A stretch of DNA of 64,000 nucleotides from G963664115 sp965216035 (GCA_965216035.1 CBDCFM010000020.1:1-64000), one strand, 5' to 3'; shown: positions 46,940 to 56,894, numbered from the stretch's first letter. Notes: generated from the sequence alone by a model not told the origin. Program-made: numbers and translations.

Positions 46940-48505
46940 CTAGGAGCCTGTCGGCAATAAGGTTATTGAAGGATGCAAGGCGGCGTATTGGATGAAGAGG
47001 CGGCGAAAAGAGTCACAGACAATCCAAATGGAGCGGAGACAGCCTGTATGTTGTCTGTAGAAGCTGCTTTCCAAGAACCCTGGACCTTGATTCATGCTGC
47101 CGACATCTGTATCACCCCGTCCCGCGCGATACAGTTTCAATAGATTGTGTGTCAGGCACACCAGCGTCCACTCTGCCTGCACGTTCTCCAGTCCGCGGAG
47201 ACTGAACCGGCGGAAGTGCCGGCATTCCTTGATCTGTCCGAATACCGGTTCCACAATCGCCTTGCGCATCTTGTAAACCGCCCGGCCGGCCTCGCTTTGG
47301 AGTTTCTGTCTCATTTGCTGCAGAAGGTCACCTTCATCCGATACCTGGATGGGTGCGGCCGATGCGCCATGTTTATCCCTGCCTGTCGCGACGTGCAGGT
47401 CGATGCCTTCAACCCGCTTGTCGGTGACTTGCTCCGGGCTCCAATAGCCGGTATCGGCACTGCACGCCACCGGGGAGGCTCCCGTATTCTGCTTCACCTG
47501 TTCCAACATCGGTGCCAGTTGTTGTTTGTCGTTGCTCTGCTGCGTGATGTTGGCGGCCACGATGATCTGTGCTTCGCTATCCACGGCAATCTGTGCATTG
47601 TAGGCCTGTACGAAGCTGCCTTTGTGCGCCCCGTCGGGCATGATCCGGCTGTCCGGGTCCGTGAAGTTCCGTTGCGCCTTTGGTTCCGGCACCGCCTGCT
47701 CGGGATCGGGAACCCGCGGTGGGCGTCCCGGAGTCTTCCGACCTGTCTCAGCCTCCTTCTGGAGCCGTTCGGCGGTTCGGGCTTCCGCGGCCGCCTTCGT
47801 CTCCTCGGCCTTCTGCCGGGCTTCGGCTTCCAGTGCCGCCTTCGCCTCCCGGATCTTCTTCAGCCGACTTTCACGCCGGGCCAACTCGTCGGGTAACTTG
47901 TCGGCCTGTCCTCGCCGTTCCTTCTCATCCTCGGCCGCATCCGCCGCTTCGGCCTGCCGGAGCAACTCTTCCACTTCCGCGGCCAACTTCTCCTCGGATT
48001 CACACATCCGACCGTAACTCATCGCCTTGTGTTTGCTCGCGTTCCCCTGCACCTTGCTCCCGTCCACCGCCACATGCCCCAGTTTCACCAGCCCCGCCTT
48101 CTGGCACAATTGCAGCGCTTGCAGGAACAGTCCCGCCAGTGCTCCCAAATGCCGCTTCCGAAACTCGCTCACCGTGCTGTGATCCGGATGGGAATCCGCA
48201 CTCAGGTACCGAAACGCCACATCCTCGTACGTCCGCTTCTCGATCTGCCGCGAGCTGACCACTCCGGTGCAATAGCCATAAATCAACAACCGCACCATCA
48301 TCACTGGATGGTACACTGCCTGCCCCCGCCCGTCCTTCTCCTCGTAGGACCGGTAGAATGCCGAAAGATCCAACGTGTCCACCAAATCCACCACGAATCG
48401 CGCCAGGTGATTCTCCGGTAGCCAGTCGTGTAACGACGGCGGCATCAACAAGCCCTGGTCCAGATCGTCGATCAGAAAGCATTTCATAATGCCTCTTTCT
48501 ACCAA
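46940..48505 (-). CDS. IS1182-family transposase
   Basis: The 521-residue transposase has the IS1182 layout: a DUF772-like N-terminal domain (LPENHLARFVVDLVDTLDL ... RQIEKRTYEDVAFRYLSAD), first catalytic Asp in GHVAVDGSKVQGNASK, a long Ala/Glu-rich coiled-coil insertion (residues about 175-260), second Asp in ACSADTGYWSPEQ, and Glu in RKAIVEPVFGQIK. Its stop codon TAG is completed by the CTAG target duplication, so the reading frame relies on the insertion site. Intact and probably active. Confidence 0.92.
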   Translation of the reverse strand: MVERGIMKCFLIDDLDQGLLMPPSLHDWLPENHLARFVVDLVDTLDLSAFYRSYEEKDGRGQAVYHPVMMVRLLIYGYCTGVVSSRQIEKRTYEDVAFRYLSADSHPDHSTVSEFRKRHLGALAGLFLQALQLCQKAGLVKLGHVAVDGSKVQGNASKHKAMSYGRMCESEEKLAAEVEELLRQAEAADAAEDEKERRGQADKLPDELARRESRLKKIREAKAALEAEARQKAEETKAAAEARTAERLQKEAETGRKTPGRPPRVPDPEQAVPEPKAQRNFTDPDSRIMPDGAHKGSFVQAYNAQIAVDSEAQIIVAANITQQSNDKQQLAPMLEQVKQNTGASPVACSADTGYWSPEQVTDKRVEGIDLHVATGRDKHGASAAPIQVSDEGDLLQQMRQKLQSEAGRAVYKMRKAIVEPVFGQIKECRHFRRFSLRGLENVQAEWTLVCLTHNLLKLYRAGRGDTDVGSMNQGPGFLESSFYRQHTGCLRSIWIVCDSFRRLFIQYAALHPSITLLPTGS

Positions 48506-48568
48506 TCTCTTCAGCCATCTCAGGTCCGGACTGCTCTTCCGATCCGTGAATCTATTTCCGACAGGCTC
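46944..48568 (-). mobile_element. IS1182-family insertion sequence with CTAG target duplications
   Basis: The 1625-bp element has ends GAGCCTGTCGG and CCGACAGGCTC, with CTAG at 46940-46943 and 48569-48572. It inserted 2 bases ahead of the decarboxylase's GTG. The same target and similar ends are shared by the MITE behind groEL. Confidence 0.92.
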
Positions 48569-48687
48569 CTAGAGAGGGTGTTGGGCTGGTGTTTCGGGTC
48601 GGCGGAAAAAAACCGGATTCGCCCGTCCGCAGCCTCCGCGGTCTTCCGGCGCGGCGGCCAGCCGCGGCTCGCTCGCTGCAGCCGGCT

Positions 48688-50070
48688 CTACCAGCCCACC
48701 GAAGCGCGCAGCATGATTCCGTGATCGGTGCCGTCCGCGAACCCGCGCCGCGTGCCTTCCAGCCCCAGCGCGAAGACGGGACCGTTCGCGCCGAGCAGGC
48801 CCAGGCCGTAACCGAACCGGTAGTCGCGCCCGTACTCGGACGTGCCGAAGGCGATCCGCGGCGTGCCGACAAAGCGGCTACCGACCGCCATGCCGTAGCT
48901 GAGGTCCGCAGCCAGGCGCCCGCCGGCCGCATGGCCACCGTTCGCCAGATCTGTCATGGTGTCCCGGCCCCAGAGCGCTTCAGCGCCGCTTTCGGCCCGT
49001 CCGCCCCAGGACGGGGTCAGTTTGGCCATGAACCCGAGCGGTGTTGAAGGCGTCGGGTCGAAGCTGAACGCCATCGACACGCCCCGGTCCTGGAACCCTT
49101 CGGCCTGGTGGACCAGCAGCGTCCGCACCCGCACGTCCAGCGACAGCCCGGCCACCGAGTCCGAGAGGACCAAGCCACCGCCGATGTCCATGCCGGCGCC
49201 CGTCTCAGCATCGCCTCCGTCCTGCCGGAGCCCGACCTCGGCGCTCGGCGTCAACGACACCCGGCCCATGCTGAACCCCCGCGAACCCTCCAGCGCCGTC
49301 CGCACCCGTGTCACCCCAGCTCGCGACGCATTCAGCCGGCCCGCCGCGCCGTCCACCTGCTCGGTGGATGCGCCCACCCACAGCGCGTCGGCCTTGAATG
49401 CCAGCGCAAACCCGCCGGTGGCCCGCGAGCCGATCAGCTCGCCCCGCGTGCCCATCGCCGCCATCGCCATCGACATCCCCGTCTCCAGCGTCCCCGCAGC
49501 GTCCGGCGTCAGCCTGAGCGAACCCGTGCCGTAGCCGGTCACGCCCCAGACCGAGACCCGGTCGCTGAGCTTGTAGCCCAGCCACGGGTAGAACCCCGTC
49601 ATCGACGAGTCGACCTGGCCCACGCTACGCCCGCCGTAGCCACCCATCCCACGGCTGCGCCCCATCGTGAGCCCGACCACCAGCGGGCCCCGCGTGTAGT
49701 CCGCCCCGAGCATCGTCGTGCGCAGGTCGCCATTGAGCGAGAGCGCGCCTTCCATGCCACCGAAGTGCGACCGCGAGCTGCGGCTCCACACCGAGACGAC
49801 ACCGCCATACTGCTCCCGGTTCAGCTCGAACTCCGAGTTGGAGAACAGGTTGCCGCCCGGCAGCATGGAGCCGAAAGATCCGCCGCCGGGCGCGTCGTCC
49901 ATCGGCGGTTGCTGGCCGGTCATGCCCGTCGCCCCCGTGCCGTGGCCGGAAAAGTGCGCCTCCATCGGGTTCGCGCCCATCGAGGCGCCGCCCATCGGAT
50001 CTGTGCCCCCGGGACCCATCCCCCTTGCCTGCCCGAACCGCGACAGGAAGTCGAGCGCGAAGTCCCGCCC
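48688..50070 (-). pseudogene. Autotransporter-like C-terminal beta barrel (3' part of a split giant gene)
   Basis: The part after the ISKra4 insertion begins in frame with FALDFLSRFGQARG. It continues through a Gly/Met-rich linker and forms a beta barrel (about 380 residues) with alternating strands. Examples are GGVVSVWSRSSRSHFGGMEG, GPLVVGLTMGRSRGMGGYGG, RDYRFGYGLGLL, ending in the outer-membrane terminal signature MLRASVGW. It is the membrane anchor of the protein whose FnIII and Calx-beta parts lie at 51898-55613. As it stands it has lost its 5' coding part and cannot be exported properly. Confidence 0.75.
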
Positions 50071-50156
50071 GGGCGCACGACACGGAAGTGGTGGTGGGCG
50101 TTGACGGGTATTGCGGGGGCATCTTCTTGCGGATATAATAGTCGCAAGGAGGTTTC

Positions 50157-50570
50157 ATGTCCAATCCTACGGCTCCCGAGGAAGTTCGCGTTCTGGCTAG
50201 TCAACTGGCGGAGCCCCGGCCAATGCGACGGGGTTCGGTGTCGGAGCGATACGTCAAGTGCAACAAGGCCGGCTGCGCCTGCGGCGGCGACCCTGAAGCC
50301 CGCCACGGCCCCTACTACAGTGTGTCGCGTGTGATGAAGGGCCGCACACGGTCGCGTTGGCTGGATGCGAAGCAAGCCCGGCAGGTGCGCGAGCAGGTCG
50401 AGGCCGGGCAGGAATTCCGCAAGGACGTGGAAGCGTACTGGCAGGCTTGCGAAAGGTGGGCCGACGCCCAACTGGAAGCACGCGAGGCGGCCTCGGACGA
50501 GGCCGCTAAAAAAGGGGCTTCAAAACGGCGTTCGAGGCCGAGATCGTTGCCGAGATCGAAACGCTCGTAG
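50157..50570 (+). CDS. ISKra4 first open frame (DUF6788-like)
   Basis: The 137-residue protein has the conserved MRRGSVSERYVKCNKAGCAC pattern with a Cys cluster and YYSVSRVMKGRTRSRWL, a small domain found ahead of many ISKra4 transposases. AAGGAGG lies 7 bases upstream of its ATG. It overlaps the transposase frame and could be joined to it by -1 frameshifting at the A6G4 run. Confidence 0.75.
   Translation: MSNPTAPEEVRVLASQLAEPRPMRRGSVSERYVKCNKAGCACGGDPEARHGPYYSVSRVMKGRTRSRWLDAKQARQVREQVEAGQEFRKDVEAYWQACERWADAQLEAREAASDEAAKKGASKRRSRPRSLPRSKRS
50508..50517 (+). promoter_or_regulatory. Candidate -1 ribosomal frameshift site (A6G4)
   Basis: AAAAAAGGGG occurs where the first frame (GCT AAA AAA GGG) and the transposase frame, which is open from just after a TAA at 50507-50509, overlap. 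A -1 slip would fuse DUF6788-like and transposase parts, continuing as RGFKTAFEAEIVAEIETLVG. Confidence 0.45.
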
Positions 50571-50632
50571 GCACGGGCGCCGTCGAGGACTGGGATTTTG
50601 AGGCCATCGAGACCGCCACCCGCCGTAAGGCG

Positions 50633-51868
50633 ATGCGGGTCGCGGCCCGCGCCATCGAGGAGCGGTTCAATGCCGACACCTCGGATCATGCGGGGCCGAC
50701 GGTCGTGTGTGACTGTGGCGGGTCGGCGCGCTACGTGGACCGGCGGTCCAAAACCTTCGATAGCGTGCTGGGCCCGTTGAGACTCGATCGTGCCTACTAC
50801 CACTGCGCCGCGTGTGAAGTGGGTTTCTGCCCGCGGGACCGGGCGCTAGGTTTGGATGGCGCGTCGGTTTCGCCTGGCGTGTTGCGCATGGTCGGGCGTG
50901 TGGGCGCGATGGTCAGCTTCGAGGAAGGCCACCAGTTGCTTGGAGAACTGGCCGGCGTCGAGGTGACGGCCAAGCAAGTCGAACGCGAGGCCGAGGCGCT
51001 GGGCCGGGAGATCGCTCAAGACGAGAAGCAGGTCGTGGCACTACCCCCAGCGAACGATCCGGTTCCGCCGACGCTGTATCTGGGGATGGATGGCACCGGT
51101 GTGCCGGTGCGCAAGCAAGAGTTGGTGGGCCGGGCTGGCAAGCAGCCCGATGGCTCGGCCAAGACGCGCGAGGTCAAGCTGGTCACCGTCTGGAGCGCTG
51201 AAAAACGCGACAAGAAAGGCATACCGGTGCGCGATCCAGGGTCGATCAGTTACTCGGCCGCGATCGAGAGCGCGGCGCAGAAAGATACCGACGACACGCC
51301 AAGCCAGTTTGCGGCACGGGTCCAGCGCGAAGCCATCCGCCGCAGCTTCGATCATGCGACCCGCCGGGTCGTGCTCGGCGACGGGGCCAAATGGATCTGG
51401 AACCTCGCTGCCGAGCACTTCCCCGATGCCATCCAGATCGTCGACCGCTTCCATGCCAAGCAGCATCTCTCCGATGTGGCCAAGTCCATCTACGGCGCCG
51501 GTAGCGATCTGTGCACACAGTGGTCCCACCAACGTTACGACGAGTTGGACGCGGGGAATATCGACGCTATCCTGTCTGCCTTACGGCTACACTCGCCGAA
51601 AGATGAGGAGGCGCGCCAGTGCATCGACTACATCGAGAACAACCGCGAACGCATGCGCTACGCCCAGTTCCGGGCACAGGGACTGTGCACCTCGACCGGG
51701 GTCGTTGAGGCCGGATGCAAGACCGTGATCGGTGTGCGTTGTAAACGGGCCGGAATGCATTGGACCGTGGCCGGAGCTGACGCCATCATCGCCCTGCGTT
51801 GCTCCCTGCTCAGCGGCCGCTTCGAGGATTTCTGGGAACGACGGGCTCTGCGTGAGGTCGCGGCTTGA
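50633..51868 (+). CDS. ISKra4-family transposase
   Basis: From the ATG at 50633 the 411-residue protein shows a zinc-ribbon-like start (VCDCGGSARYVDRR ... YHCAACEVGFCPRD) and then the catalytic region with YLGMDGTGVPVRKQEL (first Asp), VVLGDGAKWIWNLAAEHF (second) and a late CTSTGVVEAGCKTVIGVRCK (Glu). The frame is open upstream to 50510, so the active protein may begin earlier through the frameshift. It appears intact. Confidence 0.9.
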   Translation: MRVAARAIEERFNADTSDHAGPTVVCDCGGSARYVDRRSKTFDSVLGPLRLDRAYYHCAACEVGFCPRDRALGLDGASVSPGVLRMVGRVGAMVSFEEGHQLLGELAGVEVTAKQVEREAEALGREIAQDEKQVVALPPANDPVPPTLYLGMDGTGVPVRKQELVGRAGKQPDGSAKTREVKLVTVWSAEKRDKKGIPVRDPGSISYSAAIESAAQKDTDDTPSQFAARVQREAIRRSFDHATRRVVLGDGAKWIWNLAAEHFPDAIQIVDRFHAKQHLSDVAKSIYGAGSDLCTQWSHQRYDELDAGNIDAILSALRLHSPKDEEARQCIDYIENNRERMRYAQFRAQGLCTSTGVVEAGCKTVIGVRCKRAGMHWTVAGADAIIALRCSLLSGRFEDFWERRALREVAA

Positions 51869-51897
51869 CTCCTATCTCACAAATCTGTCGTGCGCCC

Positions 51898-52935
51898 GTC
51901 CCACCCCATGCCCGGCCGCAGCTCCCGACCGGCGAACCGCCCCCGGAAGCCTTTGGAGCGAGGCGCCGACATACGCCGCTCGACGTGCTCGACCACCTGC
52001 TCGGCCGTCGCCCGCCCGAACCGCGCCAGCAGCGCCGCCGGCATCAGGTCCGTGTTCTCGATGGTCCCGGTCGCCTCGGCGTCCTCCAGCCACGCCCCCG
52101 ACGCGTTCGACAGTGCGAGCACGAACGTCTCCTCACCCTCGTCGTGCGCGTCGTCGAGCACCGTGACCTCGATGGTCTTGCTCGACTCGCCCGCCTGGAA
52201 CGTCAGCGTCCCGCTCGCCGCCTCATAGTCCTCGCCCGCCTGCGCGCTGGCGTCCCGCGTCCGGTAGTCCACAGTCACCTGGTCCGACGCCGTCCGGCTG
52301 AGCGTCACCGCGAAGGCCACCACTGCACCGACCGCCTCCTCCACCCTGGCGTCCGACACCGACATCGCCGCCAGCCCCCGCACCGATGCCGACAGCGAGT
52401 GCGATAGCGGCCGCCCGTCGTCGGTGCAGATCGCGCCGCTCGCGCTGCAGTTGCCCGTCCCCGGCAGCCGGACCGACACGTCCTGGTGCGAGCTCGGCTG
52501 GATCGTGATAGTCCAGCTCACGTTGCTGCCCGACTGCCGCCGGCGCGCCTGGCGCACCGCACCGCCGTCCACCTCGAACGCCTCGTCGCGCAGCGTCCGG
52601 AAGCCCACCCTCGGCTCCTCGCTGAACGTCAGCCCGAAGGTGAACGTGCGCTCGCCGTCGTGTTCCGCCGGCACGCCGTCCAGCTCCGCGGTCAGCGGTA
52701 CCGTCGGCGGTCCCGCGACCGTCACCGAGGGCGAGTTCGACAGCCGGCGACCATCCTCGGCGCAGACCGCATCGCCCTGCCTGCAGGCGGCGCTGCCCCC
52801 GCTCACGCTCACCGTCACCGCATCGCTCGACGACGGCGCCACCGTCACCTCCCACTCGGCGCTGCTGCCGTTCACCCGCGCCACCTTGCGCACGGCGGCA
52901 GTCGTCGCCGTGAGCGCCTGGTCGCGCAGATTCCG
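51898..52935 (-). pseudogene. Calx-beta region of the split giant FnIII/autotransporter-like gene
   Basis: In this frame the protein reads NLRDQALTATTAAVRKVARV, then a second similar unit, and then a Calx-beta-type domain (VDYRTRDASAQAGEDYEAAS, GTLTFQAGESSKTIEVTVLD, DEGEETFVLALSNASG). It ends with a helical stretch RFGRATAEQVVEHVERRM and GRELRPGMGWD, where the ISKra4 element inserts. Calx-beta units are extracellular, calcium-binding beta sandwiches typical of surface adhesins. The frame is shifted relative to the upstream part by one base at about 52935. Confidence 0.75.
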
Positions 52936-55613
52936 TACCCCGCGGTCACCGCCTCGCTGAACACCAGCCGCAGCGTGAATGTGCTGTCGGGCCCCTCGTG
53001 CTCGGCCGGCGCCTGCGTGAACTGCGCCGTCAACGGCTCGGGTTCCGGCTCGGGCTCGGGCTCGTCGGTCGTGGCACCCTCCGGACCGGACCACTCCCCG
53101 GATCCCGCGTCATTGACTGCCCGGACTCGGTAGTACCGAGTGGTTCCGGCATCCAGCTCCGTGTCGCTGTACCTGGTGTCCGTACCACTATGGGCGGGGT
53201 CGACACCCTGCCACCCTCCGTCGCTTCTGTCCGACCACTCGACCTCGTACCCGGTCACCACTCCAACCGGCGCCGTCCACGCCAGAGCGACAGCGGTCGC
53301 TCCCGCGCTGGCCGTAAGGTCCGTCGGTGCGCCCGGCGATACGGCAACCGGCAGCGGCGCCGTCTGTGCGCCGGTCGTGGCGTCCGCCACCGCGGACCAC
53401 CGTCCCGATCCGTGCTCGTTCACGCCCCTCACCCAGTAGTAGTAGACCGTGCTCCCCGTCAGCCCGCTGTGGCTGTAGATGGTGTCGCTGTCCTCGTTGG
53501 GCGGCTCCACCTCCTGCCAGCCGGTCCTGCCGTCCGCCGACCACTGCACGTCATAGCTCGTCGACGGCGGGTAGGTGGTCAGCCACGCCAGGTCTATCCG
53601 CCCCCCCGCCGCGCTGGCCTCCAGCAGCCCCGGCATGCCCGGCGTTTGCGCCACGTTCTGCGGCGCCGACCTTCCGCTGGGCGACACTCTGGCTACTTCC
53701 CACCCGCCATCTTTATGCCTGGCCATGGATGGGATATCCCCGGTGTTGAGTTCGTAGGAGATCTCTCCGGTATCGGGATCCCGTTTGACCCCCTCGACCT
53801 CATAGCCCAGCAGCTTCATGTCTGCGTAGGAGCGTTGCCCACTCCCCGCCACCCAGTAGCACGTGACATCCCACTCCGATGCTGGATGGGGGATCACATG
53901 GCATGCGACCGGCGTCTGCTCGATCTCTGTAAATCTGCCTGAGATCGGCGTGGCACTCACGCTCGATGGCTCGGAGGAGTTGGAGAGCTCGTTCACCGCC
54001 CGCATCTCGAAGTCATAGCTCGTACCGTCAGCTAGGCCGACAACCGCGTGGGAGTCCTCACTGGCTTTGCTGTTTCTCTGCCAGTAGTCGACGCGCCCGA
54101 ACCACGTATCGCAGTCCGGGCACCAGTCGGTGGTGGGGACGGTCCCCCGCCATTCGCTCCACGCGGTCCCTGCGGTCTCCTTGTACCGATACTCGTAGTC
54201 GGTCACGGGGTAGGATCCAACAGTGGCCGGTTCCGTCCAGCTTAACGTGACATGCTTCTCACCTGCGTCGGCTGCCAGAGTCCTAGGTGCGGTCGGTGCG
54301 GTACGGAGGGGCGTGAGCGATGCTGTTGCGGGCTGTGAATAAATGAAGTAGTAGTCTGGAGCGCCTTTTATCACCGCCGTCCGCACCTCGATGTCGTACA
54401 CCGTGCCATCGGTTTTCAATGCCGCGCCGCTTCCCGAGCAGGCGCTATTCTCAAGATTGCCGATCCCTCCCGTGATCGTGTAGTTGGAGGCGGCCACGGA
54501 GCAGTAATGCATCTGCTCGTCCCCGCCAGGATTGCCGTCCCACCCATGAGTGTTGCGCTTCCACCGCACCTCGTAACCCCTCGGAACCGGCGCATCGTCG
54601 TGAGTCCACGTCAGACCGATGCTGCCGTCAGCGTTGGCCGTTGCCGTCAGGGTGGGCGCTCCTAGAGGCTCTGAATTCGTGGTCCTTACTTTCGCTGCCT
54701 TACTCCATCCCCCATCGTTCCCTGCCTGCACCTGGAATGCGTATTCTGTGCCAGTGGTGAGCCCCGTGATCGTGTAGTGGTAAAGATCTTCTTTGCTTTC
54801 GACCCAATCGCTCCACGCCGGCGGATCCACATTTATCCTCTGTCGATGGCGGTAAGCTGTGACGGCCCGTGCGCCGGAAGTTATTGGCGCCCGCCACCCC
54901 AATCTCACCGTGCCAATCTCATTGAGCACAGTGAGCCACCTTGGTGGATTAGGTACTTTCAGGGTTTTGATTCTGATGCTCAGGGCGACGTTTAGACGTC
55001 CTCCTGCGGGGGTGTAGTACTCAGTATCGACCCAGACGCCGTTATCGGCGGTATCAATATAGAGCTGGTGTCGTATCGTCCAGCCGTCGTTCCTGCTTGT
55101 GCAGTTGGGGTCGAAGGGTGGGGGGAGGAGCGGGCAGTCCAGTTTATGCCCGCGGTATGTCGCGAGGTAGTCCACGTCCCGGTCCGAATCGTCGCTGGCC
55201 ACGTGCACCGCATAGCTGGTGTTTTCATCGAGTCTGCGGGCCATCCCGCTGGGCGTGAAGACCATCGTCCCCCGAGAAAATGCGCGCGCAGGCGCGAGTG
55301 GGATCACTTCCGTTGTGGGGAAGCCGCCATCAACCTTGTAGATGCCGGCTCAGAACGCGTCCCCCTGCATGTCGTCGTATTTGATCTCCACAGTGTCGAT
55401 GGCGTAGCCGCCCAATCTGCGTCCAGTCGTAAACCCTTGGGCGAGCGGCACTGTCCGACGTTCCGTATTGGTGTGTCCCCGGTCGATGTTGCTGACCGCA
55501 ACCTCGGCTTCCTGCGCCGCACTCGGCAGCGGAGACAAGAGTACCGTCAAAGCAACAATGGCGACTGTCCACCATGCCCCATGATGCCCAGCGAGTTTGG
55601 ATGTCACATTCAT
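52936..55613 (-). pseudogene. N-terminal part of the giant FnIII surface protein, with in-frame TGA
   Basis: The ATG at 55611-55613 starts a signal peptide (GAWWTVAIVALTVLLSPLPS, cleavage near SAAQE) and a lead domain. After TVEIKYDDMQGDAF a TGA at 55350-55352 interrupts, and the same frame resumes at once as AGIYKVDGGFPTTEVIPLAP. A Ser codon TCA changed to TGA would explain it. About six fibronectin type III domains follow (each ending around a YxFxVRAVN-like strand), then an EPEPEPEP linker before the frame breaks at about 52935. It would be a secreted adhesin-like protein anchored by the barrel at 48688-50070. Its total length without lesions is near 1700 residues. Confidence 0.8.
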
Positions 55614-56222
55614 GACGTGGACCCAAGGGCTCGACTCTTCATGACCAGCAACTTGGCGTCCGGCCCCTCGCTGGACGTCAGCCGGAGGGTGAACGTGCGC
55701 TCGCCGTCGTGCGCCCCCGGCACGCCGTCCAGCTCTGCCGCCAACGGTACCGCCGGCGACCCCTCGACCGATACCGAGGGCGAGTTCGACAGCCGCCGGC
55801 CGTCCTCGGTGCAGACCGCGTCGCCCGTGCCGCAGGAATCGCCACCGCCGCTGATGCGCACCGTCACCGCCTCACACGTGACGACGGCGCCACCGTCACC
55901 TCCCACTCGGCGCTGCTGCCGTTCACCCGCGACGCCGTGCGCACCGCACCGTTCGTCGCCCTGATCGCCTCGTCGCGCAGGTTGCGGTAGCCCGCTGTCA
56001 CCGACTCGCTGAACACCACGCGTACGCTGAACGTGCGTCAGGATGAAATGCACTTCCTCTTCTGTAAACGCAGGTTCGCTGATCACCATGGGGCCGGCGA
56101 GGGCGATGGTGACCGTGGCGTATTGGACCTCGGCAACCCAGTCATAAGACCACGCCCCGTTGCCGTTCGCGTTGACGGCTCGGACGCGCATCTGCCAAAT
56201 GCCGGTGAATTGGCCGGTATCA
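55610..56222 (-). pseudogene. Decayed fragment of a paralogous FnIII/Calx-beta-like gene
   Basis: A short FnIII end (MRVRAVNANGNGAWSYDW) is followed by VISEPAFTEEEVHFIL. The frame then shifts near 56035, where YRNLRDEAIRATNGAVRTAS and RVNGSSAEWEVTVAPSS can be read, and shifts back near 55870 (EAVTVRISGGGDSCGTGDAV). The ending GERTFTLRLTSSEGPDAKLL overlaps the ATG of the next gene (ATGA). The same unit order occurs in the intact-frame stretch at 52500-52900, so this is a duplicated, decayed copy. No start is present. Confidence 0.65.
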
Positions 56223-56231
56223 ACAACGTAA

Positions 56232-56894
56232 GTGGTTGACGACGACCCGCAGGCGCTGCTCTACGTCCGTGACGCGCTCACGGCGGCGGGCTACTCCGCG
56301 ATCGTCACAGGCGACCATCAGGAGCTGTCCCGCATCATCCGTGGGGAGAAACCCCACCTGGTCTTGCTCGACCTGATGCTGCCCGGTACCGACGGCATCG
56401 AACTGATGGAACGCGTTCCAGAACTGGCCGATCTGCCGGTAATTTTCATCTCCGCCTATGGACGGGATGAGACGATCGCGAGGGCCCTTGGAGCCGGGGC
56501 AGCCGACTACATCGTGAAACCGTTCTCGCCGACGGAGCTGACGGCGAGAATCCGGGCGGCGCTGCGAAGGTATGCCGAGCCCGAACCGTTCGTACTGGGG
56601 GAGTTGGCCATCGACTACGACCGCCGCCGGGTGACCGTGGCCGGCCATCTAGTGAAACTGACGGTCAGCGAGTACGAGTTGCTGCGCGTGCTCTCGATCA
56701 CGGCGGGACGGGTCTTGACCTACGACGCGCTAATCCGCCAAATCTGGGGCGGACGGAGTTACGCCAACCCCAAGCTCGTGCGGGCCTTTGTCAGGAAACT
56801 CCGCCAAAAGCTCAGCGATGAACCCAGCCAACCGACCTACATCTTTACCGAGCGCGGGGTCGGCTATCGCCTGGACCGACCGGACAAAGCGTGA
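56232..56894 (+). CDS. OmpR/PhoB-type response regulator, N-terminus truncated
   Basis: The 220-residue frame has a receiver domain (VDDDPQALLYVRDALTAAGY, phosphoacceptor D47 in LVLLDLMLPG, K96 in IVKPF) and a winged-helix DNA-binding domain (LAIDYDRRRVTVAGHLVKLT ... PTYIFTERGVGYRL). The usual first beta strand (xILVV before DDD) is missing: only GTG-GTT precede the acidic triad, right at a junction with the FnIII relic. No histidine kinase follows or precedes. In related proteins this module is fused behind a kinase, so this is probably the leftover end of a hybrid sensor. Confidence 0.75.
   Translation: MVDDDPQALLYVRDALTAAGYSAIVTGDHQELSRIIRGEKPHLVLLDLMLPGTDGIELMERVPELADLPVIFISAYGRDETIARALGAGAADYIVKPFSPTELTARIRAALRRYAEPEPFVLGELAIDYDRRRVTVAGHLVKLTVSEYELLRVLSITAGRVLTYDALIRQIWGGRSYANPKLVRAFVRKLRQKLSDEPSQPTYIFTERGVGYRLDRPDKA

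Larger units (their letters stand above)
50071..51897 (+). mobile_element. ISKra4-family insertion sequence
   Basis: The 1827-bp element has terminal repeats GGGCGCACGACA (50071-50082) and its inverse at 51886-51897. It is flanked by 9-bp duplications GTCCCGCCC and GTCCCACCC differing at one base. Removing it and one duplication joins the two gene parts in frame (RPGMGWD then FALDFLSRF). It carries two overlapping open frames. Confidence 0.9.
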
